From: Melampsora larici-populina 98AG31
Lineage: Eukaryota; Basidiomycota; Pucciniomycetes; Pucciniales; Melampsoraceae
Reading direction: 5' to 3'
Length of the DNA: 64,000 nt
Assembly: GCF_000204055.1 (NCBI RefSeq)
Contig: NW_006768772.1
Location: forward strand, 986,339-1,050,338
The notes beneath the pieces were generated by a model that saw only the letters and a list, made by a program, of their open reading frames with translations, searched no databases and was not told the origin of the DNA. The translations under genes and the position numbers were made by a program. Position 1 is the stretch's first letter. Each line of letters starts with the position of its first letter. Below, one piece after another: positions 1 through 10,540 of this stretch.

Positions 1-1509
1 CCTTTTGCAAACAATTTATATAGACAATTCGCAATTTTACCGTAATTCTCCAAAAAGTTTCTATAGTAGCTAGCAAAGCCCAAAAAACTTTGCATGTCTT
101 TGATACCTTCTGGTGGAGGTTTTTGCAACACTGCCGCTGTCTTGTTGTGGTCAATTGCAATCCATAGTCCAGATACTAGATGTCCTAGTGCTCGTACTTC
201 ATGGAAACCCAAAATTCGTTTTCTTCAAGGAAATTGTCATTCCCATAGCTTTGACTTTAATTAAAACTTTCTCAATAGCTTTAACATGGTCCTCCCAGTT
301 ATCATGGGATATGATAATATTGTCAATAAAGATTTTCAACCATCCCTCTCGCAGTTCTCTACTGAATTCTATATCCATCATTCTTTGAAAGAAAGCTGGT
401 GCATTCTTAATCCCAAAAGGCATTTTCAGGTATTCATAGATACCCATATGGCAGATAATCCTTAAAAAATTTCTACACGCTTCTTCTACAACATTTTGAT
501 GGAAGCCTTTGAAGATATCCATGGTTGTAATGTATATTGCTTTACCAAGATTGATCAACACATGGTCACATCTTGGTAACGGGTATCTATCAGGTAAAGT
601 ATACGTGTTCAGTGCTCTGAAGTCACCACACAGTCTAGACTTCCCATGGTGCCATGCAATTATTACGGGTGTAGTAATATCTACTTCCTCGGATTCTCCA
701 ACTTTACGGATTACACCCAGTTTGAGTAACTCATCAAGATGTTTTTCAATCTCAACTCTATTCCTAGGACTAGCTGGATAAGCTGCTTTCCGCAAGATAG
801 GTGGATAGGGCTTCTCTATACTCAATTGGATACTTACTTTGTGTTTATCAATTGTACCCAGTGGGTTGTCTCCTAACCCAAATTGGTCTTTGAATTTGGC
901 AATCAATCTCACAATTTGGTCATGTTGTTTATCCGTGAGTTTGGCACCAAACTTAGCTTCTTTGATACTCTCCGTAAATGGTGGAGTTGCATTAATAGGT
1001 TCAATTGCAGGGGTTTTTTTGTCTTGGGGAGGTTCTACGTCTTCTTGCTTCTTAAAGACCAGTCCTGTCAACTTTGGTCTTTGAATTGGAAGTCCAAATT
1101 TCTTTTTCTTCACGTCATTACCAAATGTAAAGTATTTATCTTTGCTGTGAAAAATATCTATTCCGTACATGGATAAAAACTCATCTCCTATTATGAGATA
1201 TTTGGTATGCGAGTTATCCATAACCACGAATTCCGCATCAATTCTGACTGATTCTTGCGGATGTGGAAAAACAAGTTTCAAAGAAATTACACCTAAAGGA
1301 AACAAACTTCCGCCGCATCCTGTGAACTTTATGTTATTTTCACAGGGAACCATTCTTGACTTCCAGTCTGGCAATAAAGTGGTGAGATAATGACTCCCCA
1401 CCACTGAACAAGATGCTCCACTGTCTAAAAGTGCTTCAGCGTCTTGGTCATTAACTATGACTCTTGTCAAACTATGATATCCAATAGTGTGAGCTTTACC
1501 TGCGGCTGG
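1..1509 (-). pseudogene. Pol: aspartic protease and reverse transcriptase, frameshifted
   Basis: This part of the polyprotein matures the particle and copies the RNA. From the first Met (1470) the order is: aspartic protease with the active-site motif LLDSGAS at about residue 14, a linker, then reverse transcriptase with KPYPPILRKAAYP, the template-grip region MPFGIKNAPAFFQRMM, and FIDNII at the YxDD position, where the second Asp is Asn. The frame ends in TGA at 199. The thumb/connection region (GHLVSG, then SFLGFASYYRNF) continues in another frame from about 203 to base 1, so one base was gained or lost. The protease frame is also the Gag frame, separated only by the TGA at 1510-1512. The Asn in the catalytic box and the frameshift both point to an inactive copy. 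Confidence 0.85.
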
Positions 1510-4308
1510 TCAACACTTCAGTAGTTTTGCATCGCTTATTCTTACATTTCCTTCTCGTGGAGATGTAATCAGAGGCAGTTCTGCTTCTGAGTGTAGTTGT
1601 GCAATACTAACTTCTGGTTCAAAGTTGCTTTCTATTGCATCAACTCCAGTGTCAAACACCGTCTCTTTGTCTTCATCACTATCTTCATATTTGTCAATGT
1701 TATAAGACGTAAAGTCTTCTTCCTCAACTTCTGTTTCTGCTTCTCCCGTATCCACATTGTTGATGGCTTTTCCTTTCCCTTTACACGTTTTCCAAACATG
1801 ACTTGGGTCCGTACTGCCACAGGTATTACACGCTCGAGCTGGTTTCCTCACACTTGTAGGCGCTTGTACTTTTGTACTGTTACTTTGTTTGGGAGTATCA
1901 TTATTCCTGACAAAAGTATTTCTAAATGGTAAAGGTTTCTTAGTCTGAGGGATTCCTTTGCTGATTTCCTTGAATGCCAGAATGAAATCAGTCCATTTTC
2001 CATCTATACCAATTCTGTTCCTTACCGGAATCCTGATGGTCGCTGGGACTCTCCATAGTAGTTTGTCTACTACTTCACTACTAGAGGCTTCAGGCTTGAA
2101 AGCCCTGATCCTTTGTTGCTGCTTGTTAGCCCATTTGACACAGTCCTGAGCGGTTTCTGGTTTGAAATAATCCGCCATAAATTCTCTCTCCATATTGTTC
2201 TTCCACTGAGAATTTCCAAATCTGGATTGGATAGCGTCTTTCCATTCTTCCCATGTTTTATTATATGGGGCGTCTTCTTTCATAACATCTAAAAGCCATT
2301 GTCGGGCTGTTCCTTTGAAGACTAAAGACAATTTAGATGTTATTAAAACATCCGGTGGGTTCATAGTAGTCCGTACTTGGTCTACCCAATCAATGAATTC
2401 TTGGTGGTTATATTCTCCTTCACCGTTGAATTCTGGCCAGTCTTTAACATTAGGAAAGTTTCTCAAAACTTCTTTCCTCAATGCTGCAGCTTGTAAGGCT
2501 TCAGTTGTCTGGAGTTCTACAATAGAACTTTCTCGTCGCGGAGGTCTTTCTGTTGCAAAACTTTGTTCATGCTGATGAACTCTATTTCTATCTTGAATAG
2601 GGGAAGTTTTGCTTTCATTCAAGTTTTGCAAATGCGGGGGGACCATCCGTGCGGGGGGTCTATTATCTCTCTGCATGCTTCTATTGGACAGTCTTAGTCT
2701 TTTGAAATTGTTCACTAAAGATTCAACTTTAGGTCCGGCTTGAGTAGATTCTCGAAGTTGATGAAAATCCTCCACGAGAGAAATTTTGTCTTTATGATTA
2801 TTGTTATTCATGTCAACAATCATTTGTTCAAGTTTCTTGAACCTTGAATCTAAATACTTTTCGTGCTCATTTTGCTTTCTTATAATATTTTCAATATTAT
2901 TAGATTGAACTCTTTGTATGTTCTCAACTTGTTCTTTTTCATCTAAAGCATACTTCTGATTTTCTTCAAGAATGTTACTCAAAGTAGTCAATTCTTTCTC
3001 AAAAATTTCAAATTTCTCACTCAAGATATTTTTTATTGACTCATATAATTGCTTATTCATATCATTCAAGATAGTCATGAAAACTTTATTACTCTCACTA
3101 TTTGGCTCTGTGCTCTCAAGTTTTGGCTCATTAGAAAAAGATTTCTCATTTGGCATTGGAGATAACTTTGTGAAAGAAGAGGAAACAGATAATTTTTTAT
3201 TTTCATTTAAAATTTTTTTGAAAGAATCCAAAGCAGAAATAAAGGGAGAGCCCTCACTAAATTTTTTTTGATCTAGTTTATTAACTACCTCATAAGTATT
3301 CTGAATATATTTTCTACTTAATTGAGAAATCAAATCAACTTTATTAAAAACTTGTTCCATGTTAGAGTTACTCGTCAAAAAATGTTCTTCAAAAATCCTA
3401 TCTACTCTATCCAAGTCATTGAATTGGATATGAATTTGTTTGAAATGCTTAGCCATTTCATCTAACATGGGCAAAGCAAAATCATTTTTAGTTAGTTCAG
3501 AGAACTTGTGAATGATAGATCTTTCTTGAGTATTCAAAAGACTTACATTTTCTTTTACTTGCCTCGAGGTTTGTACTTTCCTCGGCGTCGATTGGAGTTG
3601 TTGGAACCCTCCTCTTGAAGGAGGGTTTGACCCATCATGACTTGGGCTCTGATGTAAGCTCGTGCGTCGTCCCAATCGAATTGGTGACAATTCTCGTTGT
3701 GGAAATGCTTGGAGCGCTTTTGGGGTTGGTCCACCTTGGTCGCTTGAGGCTGAGAGGTACCCACCTGAGCTTCCTCGTTCCGGTGAAAGAAGCCGTGAAT
3801 CAAGAGGTCGTTTGGATTCCATTCCGTCATCCCGTTCCTGAAGTAAGCTCGGAGCCATTCCATGATCCTCTGGTCGTTCAGACCGTATTCCTGAATTAGG
3901 ACCTTCCAGTTCTTCCTGGAGGTGAAGACCGACTCCTTGCACAGTCTGAGCTTCTTGGGATTCGAGTCGTCCATCGCTCGGGCCACTTCCCACTCGAAAT
4001 AGGCTAGCTTGAGCTTCTGCCATATTTCTAGGTACTTCGCCTCCTTCGCCACTTCCTCGATTGTCTGAGATCAAAGATACCCCTGGTAAGCTTCCTGGTA
4101 GATGGGGTGGAGCGCTAGCTTGGGACTTACCAGTACTCGAGACTCCTTTGGAGCTCGTGCTGCTTCCTCTGGCTTTTTGCCTTTGTCCTGAGGGACCAGC
4201 CGTTGGTTCGATCCTTCGGCCATCGGTGCGTCCTGCATCCTTGACAAGGTTACCGTACCGGGTTGGTTCAGTTCGGCTACGAGTGGACGAACTTTGTTTG
4301 TCAGACAT
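1510..4308 (-). CDS. Retrotransposon Gag
   Basis: This is the structural particle protein of the element. The C-terminal half carries the retrotransposon Gag domain (about residues 630-800: WPEFNGEGEYNHQEFIDWVD, then TWEEWKDAIQSRF). A cysteine-histidine motif CNTCGSTDPSHVWKTC (C-x2-C-x6-H-x4-C) follows, a spaced-out form of the usual zinc knuckle, and then a very acidic tail. The middle (about 250-560) is predicted coiled coil, rich in Lys, Glu, Asn and Leu. The first ~250 residues in this frame are Ser/Gly/Pro/Arg-rich with almost no aromatic residues and overlap a more protein-like frame, so the true N-terminus may not be the Met at 4308. The stop is TGA at 1510, in the same frame as the downstream protease. 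Confidence 0.8.
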   Translation of the reverse strand: MSDKQSSSTRSRTEPTRYGNLVKDAGRTDGRRIEPTAGPSGQRQKARGSSTSSKGVSSTGKSQASAPPHLPGSLPGVSLISDNRGSGEGGEVPRNMAEAQASLFRVGSGPSDGRLESQEAQTVQGVGLHLQEELEGPNSGIRSERPEDHGMAPSLLQERDDGMESKRPLDSRLLSPERGSSGGYLSASSDQGGPTPKALQAFPQRELSPIRLGRRTSLHQSPSHDGSNPPSRGGFQQLQSTPRKVQTSRQVKENVSLLNTQERSIIHKFSELTKNDFALPMLDEMAKHFKQIHIQFNDLDRVDRIFEEHFLTSNSNMEQVFNKVDLISQLSRKYIQNTYEVVNKLDQKKFSEGSPFISALDSFKKILNENKKLSVSSSFTKLSPMPNEKSFSNEPKLESTEPNSESNKVFMTILNDMNKQLYESIKNILSEKFEIFEKELTTLSNILEENQKYALDEKEQVENIQRVQSNNIENIIRKQNEHEKYLDSRFKKLEQMIVDMNNNNHKDKISLVEDFHQLRESTQAGPKVESLVNNFKRLRLSNRSMQRDNRPPARMVPPHLQNLNESKTSPIQDRNRVHQHEQSFATERPPRRESSIVELQTTEALQAAALRKEVLRNFPNVKDWPEFNGEGEYNHQEFIDWVDQVRTTMNPPDVLITSKLSLVFKGTARQWLLDVMKEDAPYNKTWEEWKDAIQSRFGNSQWKNNMEREFMADYFKPETAQDCVKWANKQQQRIRAFKPEASSSEVVDKLLWRVPATIRIPVRNRIGIDGKWTDFILAFKEISKGIPQTKKPLPFRNTFVRNNDTPKQSNSTKVQAPTSVRKPARACNTCGSTDPSHVWKTCKGKGKAINNVDTGEAETEVEEEDFTSYNIDKYEDSDEDKETVFDTGVDAIESNFEPEVSIAQLHSEAELPLITSPREGNVRISDAKLLKC

Positions 4309-4514
4309 TGTTTAAACAAAGAAAAAAAAATCTTGTAAAATAAGTGCCACTTACTTTGAGATTCTGCGAATCGTTTAGTAGTGTACACAAACGCTCCGTC
4401 GGTCGTAGTGGTCTGAGCAGGGAGACGGGGTGGGTGATCACTCTGGAAGCGCTCGGGTGATCTTCCTGGAGTGGTTCCAGGAAAGATTGACTCCGCGTAA
4501 GGAGTAGGTGACAC
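3555..4514 (-). CDS. Overlapping ORF in a second frame upstream of and within gag
   Basis: One frame runs from ATG at 4514 to the stop at 3555, broken only by TGA at 4071-4073. The part below 4052 has normal globular composition (YLEIWQKLKLAYFEWEV, then RIMEWLRAYFRNGMTEWNP) and ends in a basic tail RRRGKYKPRGK. The overlapping Gag frame here is low-complexity. A donor-like site at 4349-4354 (GTAAGT) and an AG near 4294 would join two parts of this frame in phase across about 60 nt. It may be a separate first ORF or the original Gag N-terminus before frame damage. I do not recognise the family. Confidence 0.5.
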
Positions 4515-6639
4515 TGATCGGCGTGATTCGGTGTCGCTTCAATCGGTGATCCATTGCGAAACCGATCGGAACTTGGGTCCAGTACCTTCGAGATCAGCTG
4601 ATTCGATCTTGGGGAGTTCTAGTTCAATGCCTTTTTCTTCCACTTGAAGAGAAAAGGGAGAAGAGAAACAAAATGGAAAGAAGAATAGAACAAGATATAC
4701 TCTTGTTAGTATTTGATGATTAATCTAAAACAACTAAAAATGTGTATTAAGTAATCAAAGACTTACTTTCAAAGTCTTAAACCTCTGGTATTAGATCAAT
4801 ACAAGGTTTGTCTGGTTTGAATAAAACTAATAATCAAAAAAAGACAATTTTAATTAGTCAAATTATTTTTCTGAATAAGCTGAATGAGAACTGTCTCACT
4901 GACTTTCTAATAAGTAAAATGAAAGCTTTGATGCGAAATAAAGGAATTCAAAAGCTTCCTTTTTAAACTATTGAATGAATCGCTTCTCAAAATAGGTAAC
5001 TGAAGGGTTCTAAAGAAAAAGCAAGGGCTAAACGTTGATATTTGAACGATTCGGCCGTTTTATCAAGAGTATTAAGTCTGAAAGAAAAGATAAGTTATTA
5101 TTAGTATCTTTTCTTTTCACTAATCTAAACCAAGATAGATGAATGAAAGCTTTTGGTACTTACTTCGTGAAGCAAGAAGTACGCGCAAATAGCAATCGAG
5201 TTTTCTTCAAAAACCGTTTGATCGACCAAACTAAAGAAACTAATTAAAGAAAGGAAAAAAACAACAAACAAATATGTTAATAACCTTCTTTCCAAATGAT
5301 CTGAAAGGGATTTTATTACTCACTTCCTGAAAGGACAAGTGAGAAGAATAGAGGATTTGATAAAATTAAGATCAAGAAACAATCGAAGGTTTGATTTTTG
5401 ATCGGATCGGTTTTAATCGTTGATCGATTGAAGGTACAAGAGCTCTAGATGAAACAAATTAAACACTTGTAAGTTTATTACTTAATCTTTTTGCTGATTC
5501 AATTTTGATTACTTACTTTCTAAAAAGATAAGTAAAAAAAAATATGAAGATCTGATCGGAGGATCGTAGATCGGTTCTAGACAAAAAGATTCTAATCGGA
5601 GATAATCGGATTGATACGAGGAGAAAAAGGCTTTCGACCTTAATTCAAAAAGGTGGTCGACTTCAGATAAACAACAATAGAAGGAGATGTTGATTGTTAA
5701 GTGATCAAAGGTAATGATTCTTTGATCAATGGAAACCAGATCTTATAACAGAGAAGAATAGAAAACAAAATAAACTACTGTAAGTTGTTTATTTTCAAAC
5801 TGTTTTCAATTGATAGAACTCAACTGATTGGGTTCAAGATGCTGACTTTTTATCGACTATATTCAAGCAAGAACGGTGAACCGAAAAGCAACTTAGCGAA
5901 AACGTTGATTGAGTAATTTTCTAGAACACGAGATCGATTCAAGGAAAAACCGTTCTCGACAATGAAATTGAATGGTTGGTTTCGATGGAATCTTTTGTGG
6001 GACAAATGGCCCTGGAGTTCGTAGCGTGAAGCCTACAACTCGTGGGCCAATCAACACCGGTAAGGATTCCAAAGGGATTTGACGGTAAATGTCGAATACG
6101 TGGCGTGATCGTCGACCGAGGTATATGGTGGTGGGTTAAGGGTAGTGGAATTTGGATATTCCCAAATTCAAAAACCAGTTCAATATTGTACCGCTGTGGC
6201 TTCTCGGACCACGCGCGGGCTTGTACTGTACTGTCTGTGAGTATGTACACGGATCAGTACTGTATATGTAATTGTAATTGGCACGTGTTGGCTTTATTAC
6301 ACTACAAAGTATGTGGCTTACACGTGTTACTTTATTCAACACAGCACTTTTGAATATGTAATTCAAATGTACTGGATCAACTAATGATCCAAACAGTTGA
6401 AAAAAATAAAAAAAATAAAAAAAAATGCGAAAATTGGAGGGGGGAAATGATTTATTTCTTTCCTCCAAGCTATTCTCCTGATTCTTGAAAATGCTGAGCT
6501 TACTCAGTTTTCAAGCTAAACAGGTCAAAGAAAAATGTAGATATAAAATAGAAATGATATATTTTTGGATTTTAGTTTTTTATGAAATAAAAAGATTGAG
6601 ATAACAACTCAAAAAAAAATATAAAGGGTTCAAAAACAC
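4515..6639 (-). other. Retrotransposon leader with repeated splice-site-like cassettes
   Basis: No convincing coding sequence is present. On the element's coding strand, GTAAGT, GTGAGT or GTCAGT motifs recur (plus coordinates 4761-4766, 4898-4903, 5158-5163, 5318-5323, 5511-5516). Three of them sit three bases after an acceptor-like pyrimidine-AG: TTATTAG-AAA-GTCAGT, CTTTCAG-GAA-GTGAGT and TTTTTAG-AAA-GTAAGT. Several lie in short inverted repeats, for example CTCACTT..AAGTGAG at 5319-5343. GATCGA/CGATCG words are frequent. The segment 5930-6350 is less AT-rich but shows no recognisable protein on either strand. Confidence 0.5.
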
Positions 6640-6653
6640 GATGAGGCCCCCAA
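6640..6653 (-). other. Primer-binding-like site
   Basis: Directly inside the LTR end, after a two-base spacer, the minus strand reads TGGGGGCCTCATCG. A TGG start a few bases from an LTR ending in CA is the normal place for a tRNA primer-binding site. I could not match it to a particular tRNA. Confidence 0.45.
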
Positions 6654-6655
6654 AT

Positions 6656-7524
6656 TGTGAGCTACTAGCGTCTTTTGGGCTAGTAAAACACTAAAGAATA
6701 AGGTTTGCTTAACAAACTAAGTTTGTTAAGCGCGTGAGATCTTTGTTTAAGGTTCTAAACAAAGTGATTAATGAAGTAGTGTGATCAAATCAGCACTGAC
6801 TTCAGTTAATTGACCTTTTAACAAAGGGTTTTGGATATCTCTCCGGGAATTAATGCAAGACAGGAGTCTTCTAGCAGGAATAAGAGTAGAAACTACAGTC
6901 TAGTTCCGTGCCCAAGCTAATAACACTCTACTCTAGAGTTTATTAAACAAGGGAAATATCACCTAGTGATATTTGAAGTTCTTTAAACTCTGAGCACAGA
7001 GGAACTCCCGTGAATTTAGAGTTTCTCAAGTTATTGAATTCCCTTGATAACTTGAGCAGTACTGCAAGGATCACCTCCTGAAAGAAGTCTTCAAAAGAAC
7101 TTCTACAAATAACAAAAGCAATGATCAATTAGAGAAATATACAATGTCTAATGAAAGAGGACAAGGACTCTTATTTATCTGATTGATGATGTTTACTGAT
7201 AATTTGATGATGTGTAATGATGATGATGGATTTTCCTGGCGGGTCAGAGAGCTCTTTATATACTCAAAAACCCTGAAAATCCTTTATGTACAACTTGTGG
7301 TTTGATTACATACTCATTTGACGTATGTAATCATGAATTTTAATTTTTAACTTATTATCTGATTACACACATGTGTAACTCTTGTGTTACTCATGTGATG
7401 CGCTCTTGTGAAAGGCAGTCTTACATAATGCAACCTTTTGGTCACATTTACATGTATGTACATATGTAATTTCATATGTAACTATATGTAATTACTTATG
7501 TACTTGGCTCTTGAAACTGAGCCA
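6656..7524 (-). repeat. 5' LTR of the Ty3/gypsy element (outer edge approximate)
   Basis: The inner edge is set by ..CTCACA on the minus strand followed by the primer-binding-like site. The outer edge is placed at TGGCTCAG on the minus strand (7524), which gives TG..CA ends. This is a guess, because the second LTR is outside the window. Contents are a TATA-like box at 7254-7263, many short ATGTA/TACAT palindromes at 7290-7500, and a perfect 25-nt palindrome at 6707-6731. Confidence 0.5.
7254..7263 (-). promoter_or_regulatory. TATA box of the LTR promoter
   Basis: The minus strand reads GTATATAAAG. It lies about 600 bp before the inner LTR edge and points toward Gag, as expected of the U3 promoter. 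Confidence 0.45.
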
Positions 7525-7565
7525 TGAGTTGTGATTGTTATTTTTGTTATTTTATAGTTATTTAG

Positions 7566-8259
7566 GCAGCCCTTGGGTACTAGTCATAGGGCTTGGGGCT
7601 GACAATCTTGATCGCAGGGTACGGGGATATCACCCTGCTACTATCTTCTCTCCTCAAGTCCGACTTGCCATTCGACACACAACATTTTCTGCACCTGGCT
7701 TAGTTTCACAAATGATGCAGCTAGAAGATAGTACTCCAGAAGGTTTATCTGACATGGAGTACCAAATCAAGCCTCACGTCAAAAGAAGAATGAGCAAGAC
7801 ATGTCAAGAATTCCTTGGTTTGCCAACACGACAATTGTCAAACAACGCTTTATTTGCATTGATAATCCACCTCTTTAGAATTTGTGTCCAAGATGATCGC
7901 TGTGCTAACAAACAAAGGTATGTAAACCTTGGTTTCCAATTCATGGAATCTGGTTTTTATAGTTCTGACTCTTTGTTTTGATTTTGTCCATGTTCCAGGA
8001 GAATTATTCGATTCTTTCTGGAGACTTCAGAAGTTCACTCATTAATCCGTCAATCCAATCTTCGAATTGTTTCCGGATTGACTCAATCCCATCTCAAAAA
8101 AATGAATGGGTTTCTTCTTTTTCAACTTTTCACTTCATTGTGTATCATCATCATCTGTTTCACATACCTTCCTTTTTGATTCTTCAGCGGATCCTTCCAT
8201 CTCTGCTCTCCCGTTTATGGAAGAGCAAGATGAACCACGCCATATGTCCCGGTGGTGAA
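7566..8259 (+). CDS. Unrecognised gene, 3' exons
   Basis: Three exons join in phase: an acceptor near 7557 or 7565 to 7917, then 7999-8141, then 8188-8259 (TGA). The protein has normal composition (RRVRGYHPATIFSPQVRLA; then CQEFLGLPTRQLSNNALFAL; then RRIIRFFLETSEVHSLIRQ) and ends in DEPRHMSRW. I do not recognise the family. No start codon is evident: the first exon opens after a splice acceptor, and the preceding DNA is the retrotransposon LTR. The 5' exons may lie beyond the element, or may have been lost when it inserted. If the second exon were not spliced it would end in a short hydrophobic tail, but the third exon joins in phase and gives a more natural end. Confidence 0.5.
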
Positions 8260-10257
8260 GGAATGCACCGGGATAATCAACTCTTCCTACCCATCTCAAT
8301 TAGACTGCTGTCAACTTTTGTTCTTGCTCCACCTATCTGTTTTTTCAAAATTATAACTTATATTTAGTTCACAATGTAGTATTGTACTTTTTCTCCAGGA
8401 CTTCATATACACTCCTTGTGGTTATCATTCACGGCGTTTTGTAAAACAGTTTCCATATTATTTCAATCATCAATCGCTTATTAACAATTACAAATGTAGC
8501 AGGTTCTTTGTTGTTCAATTTGGTAATGCGCTGGTGAAAACTTGGTATTGCTTGTTCTGGATACTTGACGAGGGTTTTTTTGGTAATTTCCTTCAATCAA
8601 GACTTCCTTATGTATGGTTTGAGATAAATCCATGCTTATTTACTATCTGATGAGAGAAAGACATGCCACTGAGATCTGAGCTCAATTCATGAGGGAATGG
8701 AAAACCTTGAGAAATGCTCAACATCGTTAAAGTTGGTTTGAATTTAAATCCAAAAACAATGTAAGAAAACCCCATACCAGCACATTTATCAAGTAAATGA
8801 TCTCATTCAAGCCGCTTTCTACCCCACAATGACTAAGGGATCCGTCAGGATTTATTCTAGGTGTTTTCAAGAATATGATCAGGGATGCATGAGGTCTTGG
8901 TTTGTTCTAGAATGATGGATCAGCAAGATTCCCCAATGTACCCTTCAGCCTCTTTCAAATACTGATGTCCTTTTACAGTCGTATATCTTGTGGCATTCTG
9001 AATAGGCAAAGATAGCTTCATTCTTTCTTAATGCTAGCAAACATTTTAACGTGTCACTTGACGCTTTTGTGTTTTCAAAATAATGAGGATTGATATCTTC
9101 AAAGGAAGTTTATGACATCTTCACTTCTCAAGTCAAACTGAAACCATCTCCATCCCACCAAGCATATCCTACCATTTTAATCATCCTAATATGAAACCAG
9201 TCATCTAGATTTTACAAAACAGTTATCCTCACTAAATTGCTCTTACAATCACTTATCTGATATACCACCCAAACAGACCAGACATACTCCAGCAGTGGTC
9301 AGAAGATCATTTTGAATTCATTTGAACCTGATCTATCTCAAGTCTTAAACTCTCCTCCATATTGCTGGCTGCTTCCACTGTTCTCAAGTTTGATGAACCA
9401 ACTGTTGTTGTAGCTGAAATTCCCTCTTACTCACCGTCCATCAACAAAGTTGCCATCTATTTCCTACTTCAGCCAATGTTATCGGTGTTAAAAATTCAAC
9501 CACCTCATCTCCGCTGATTGGCTCCTCCACAATTAAATCATCTTCTACTATCTCTGGAACCTATCAAGATATTTGAATTTGGAGACCATAATACTCTACA
9601 TATGACTTAAGCAAGTCTTTTTTAATACCACAGGGGAGAAAAGTTACAGTTACAACAAAAGTTTCATAAGGGGACTGTTTTTTTTTTGCAAAAAAACTCC
9701 AACCAACCTCAGGCTTCTTTTACTTTGGGTGTTCCTTGCTGAATAAGACATGATTTTGTTACAGCAAGACACTCAGTTAATTCTGATTTTCACAGGGATT
9801 TCCAAACTTGCAGTGTTAAAGGTACTCCAACCAACCTCATACATTTTTTTGACTTTAGATGTGAGTTCCTTGCTGAAGAAGACATAGGTTTGTTCCAGCA
9901 AGCCACTTAATTAAGTTTGATTTTCACATGTATTTTCAAACTTGTAGTGTCAAAGGTCTGTAGCCACCAATTCATTGTTACCAATGTTCACTTTAGTTCT
10001 TTCCTGACCAAAATTGAGCAGTGAGTCATGTTAAGACTCAGATCTATGGAGCTCCTTTCATTAAACCATTATAAAAAAAAAGTTACCTATTTTGAACAAC
10101 ACCAAGTTAAACATCTTCAAGGAAAAAAAATACAAAATTTAAACCAGTGAAAAGGAAGAAATCAACAAATTTTAAATTACAAAAATTAAAAAACCTTTAG
10201 ATGATCATAGTAGTGATATTTTCTAGATTGCAAGTAACACAATATAAGTAGTTACTA
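8260..10257 (+). other. Intergenic, no gene seen
   Basis: This is AT-rich spacer without a supported reading frame. It contains the two-copy tandem duplication at 9696-9957 and many homopolymer runs. Confidence 0.5.
9696..9957 (+). repeat. Two-copy tandem duplication (about 130 bp)
   Basis: Copies at 9696-9823 and 9824-9957 share ACTCCAACCAACCTCA, TTCCTTGCTGAA.AAGACAT, CAGCAAG.CACT and TTTTCAAACTTG-like blocks in the same order. They have diverged moderately, so the duplication is old. Confidence 0.75.
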
Positions 10258-10540
10258 CAGCCCTTTGCATGATTGATGACTTTGGAGAAAAAAAAACCTT
10301 GGGTTTTAAACAAAAAAAAACCTTGAGTTTTTTCAAAAAGTGACCGAGTTTTTTTGAAAACCTACTGAGTTTTTCAAAAACTCATTGACATTCGAAAATT
10401 TCAAGAAAAACTCATTGACTTTTTCAAAAACTCGGTAGTTTTTCGAAAAAACTCAGTCACTTTTTAAAAAAACTCAAGGTTTTTTTGTTGAAAACTCAAG
10501 GTTTTTTCTTCTTCAAAGTCATCAATCATGCAAAGGGCTG
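10258..10540. mobile_element. Hairpin MITE, TA-flanked, CAGCCC ends
   Basis: The element is almost entirely an inverted repeat. CAGCCCTTTGCATGATTGAT opens it and its complement closes it. The arms continue inward with runs of AAAAACTCA/TGAGTTTTT words. TA lies on both sides (10256-10257 and 10541-10542), as expected for insertion by a Tc1/mariner-type transposase. It has no coding capacity. Confidence 0.8.

Larger units (their letters stand above)
1..7524 (-). mobile_element. Ty3/gypsy LTR retrotransposon, left end cut off by the window
   Basis: Read on the minus strand, the order is LTR (about 7524-6656), a primer-binding-like site, a leader of about 2 kb, Gag, protease and reverse transcriptase, which is the Ty3/gypsy order. 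RNase H, integrase and the 3' LTR would lie left of base 1. The copy looks inactive: Pol is frameshifted near 199-203 and an in-frame TGA separates Gag from protease. The outer LTR edge is uncertain because the partner LTR is not in view. The element ends just upstream of a splice acceptor of the next gene, so it may sit in an intron or the 5' flank of that gene. Confidence 0.85.

Noticed and set aside
5939..6353. Two overlapping frames of 103 codons on opposite strands
   Set aside because: Both lie in the retrotransposon leader, lack recognisable motifs and mirror each other. Not supported as genes.
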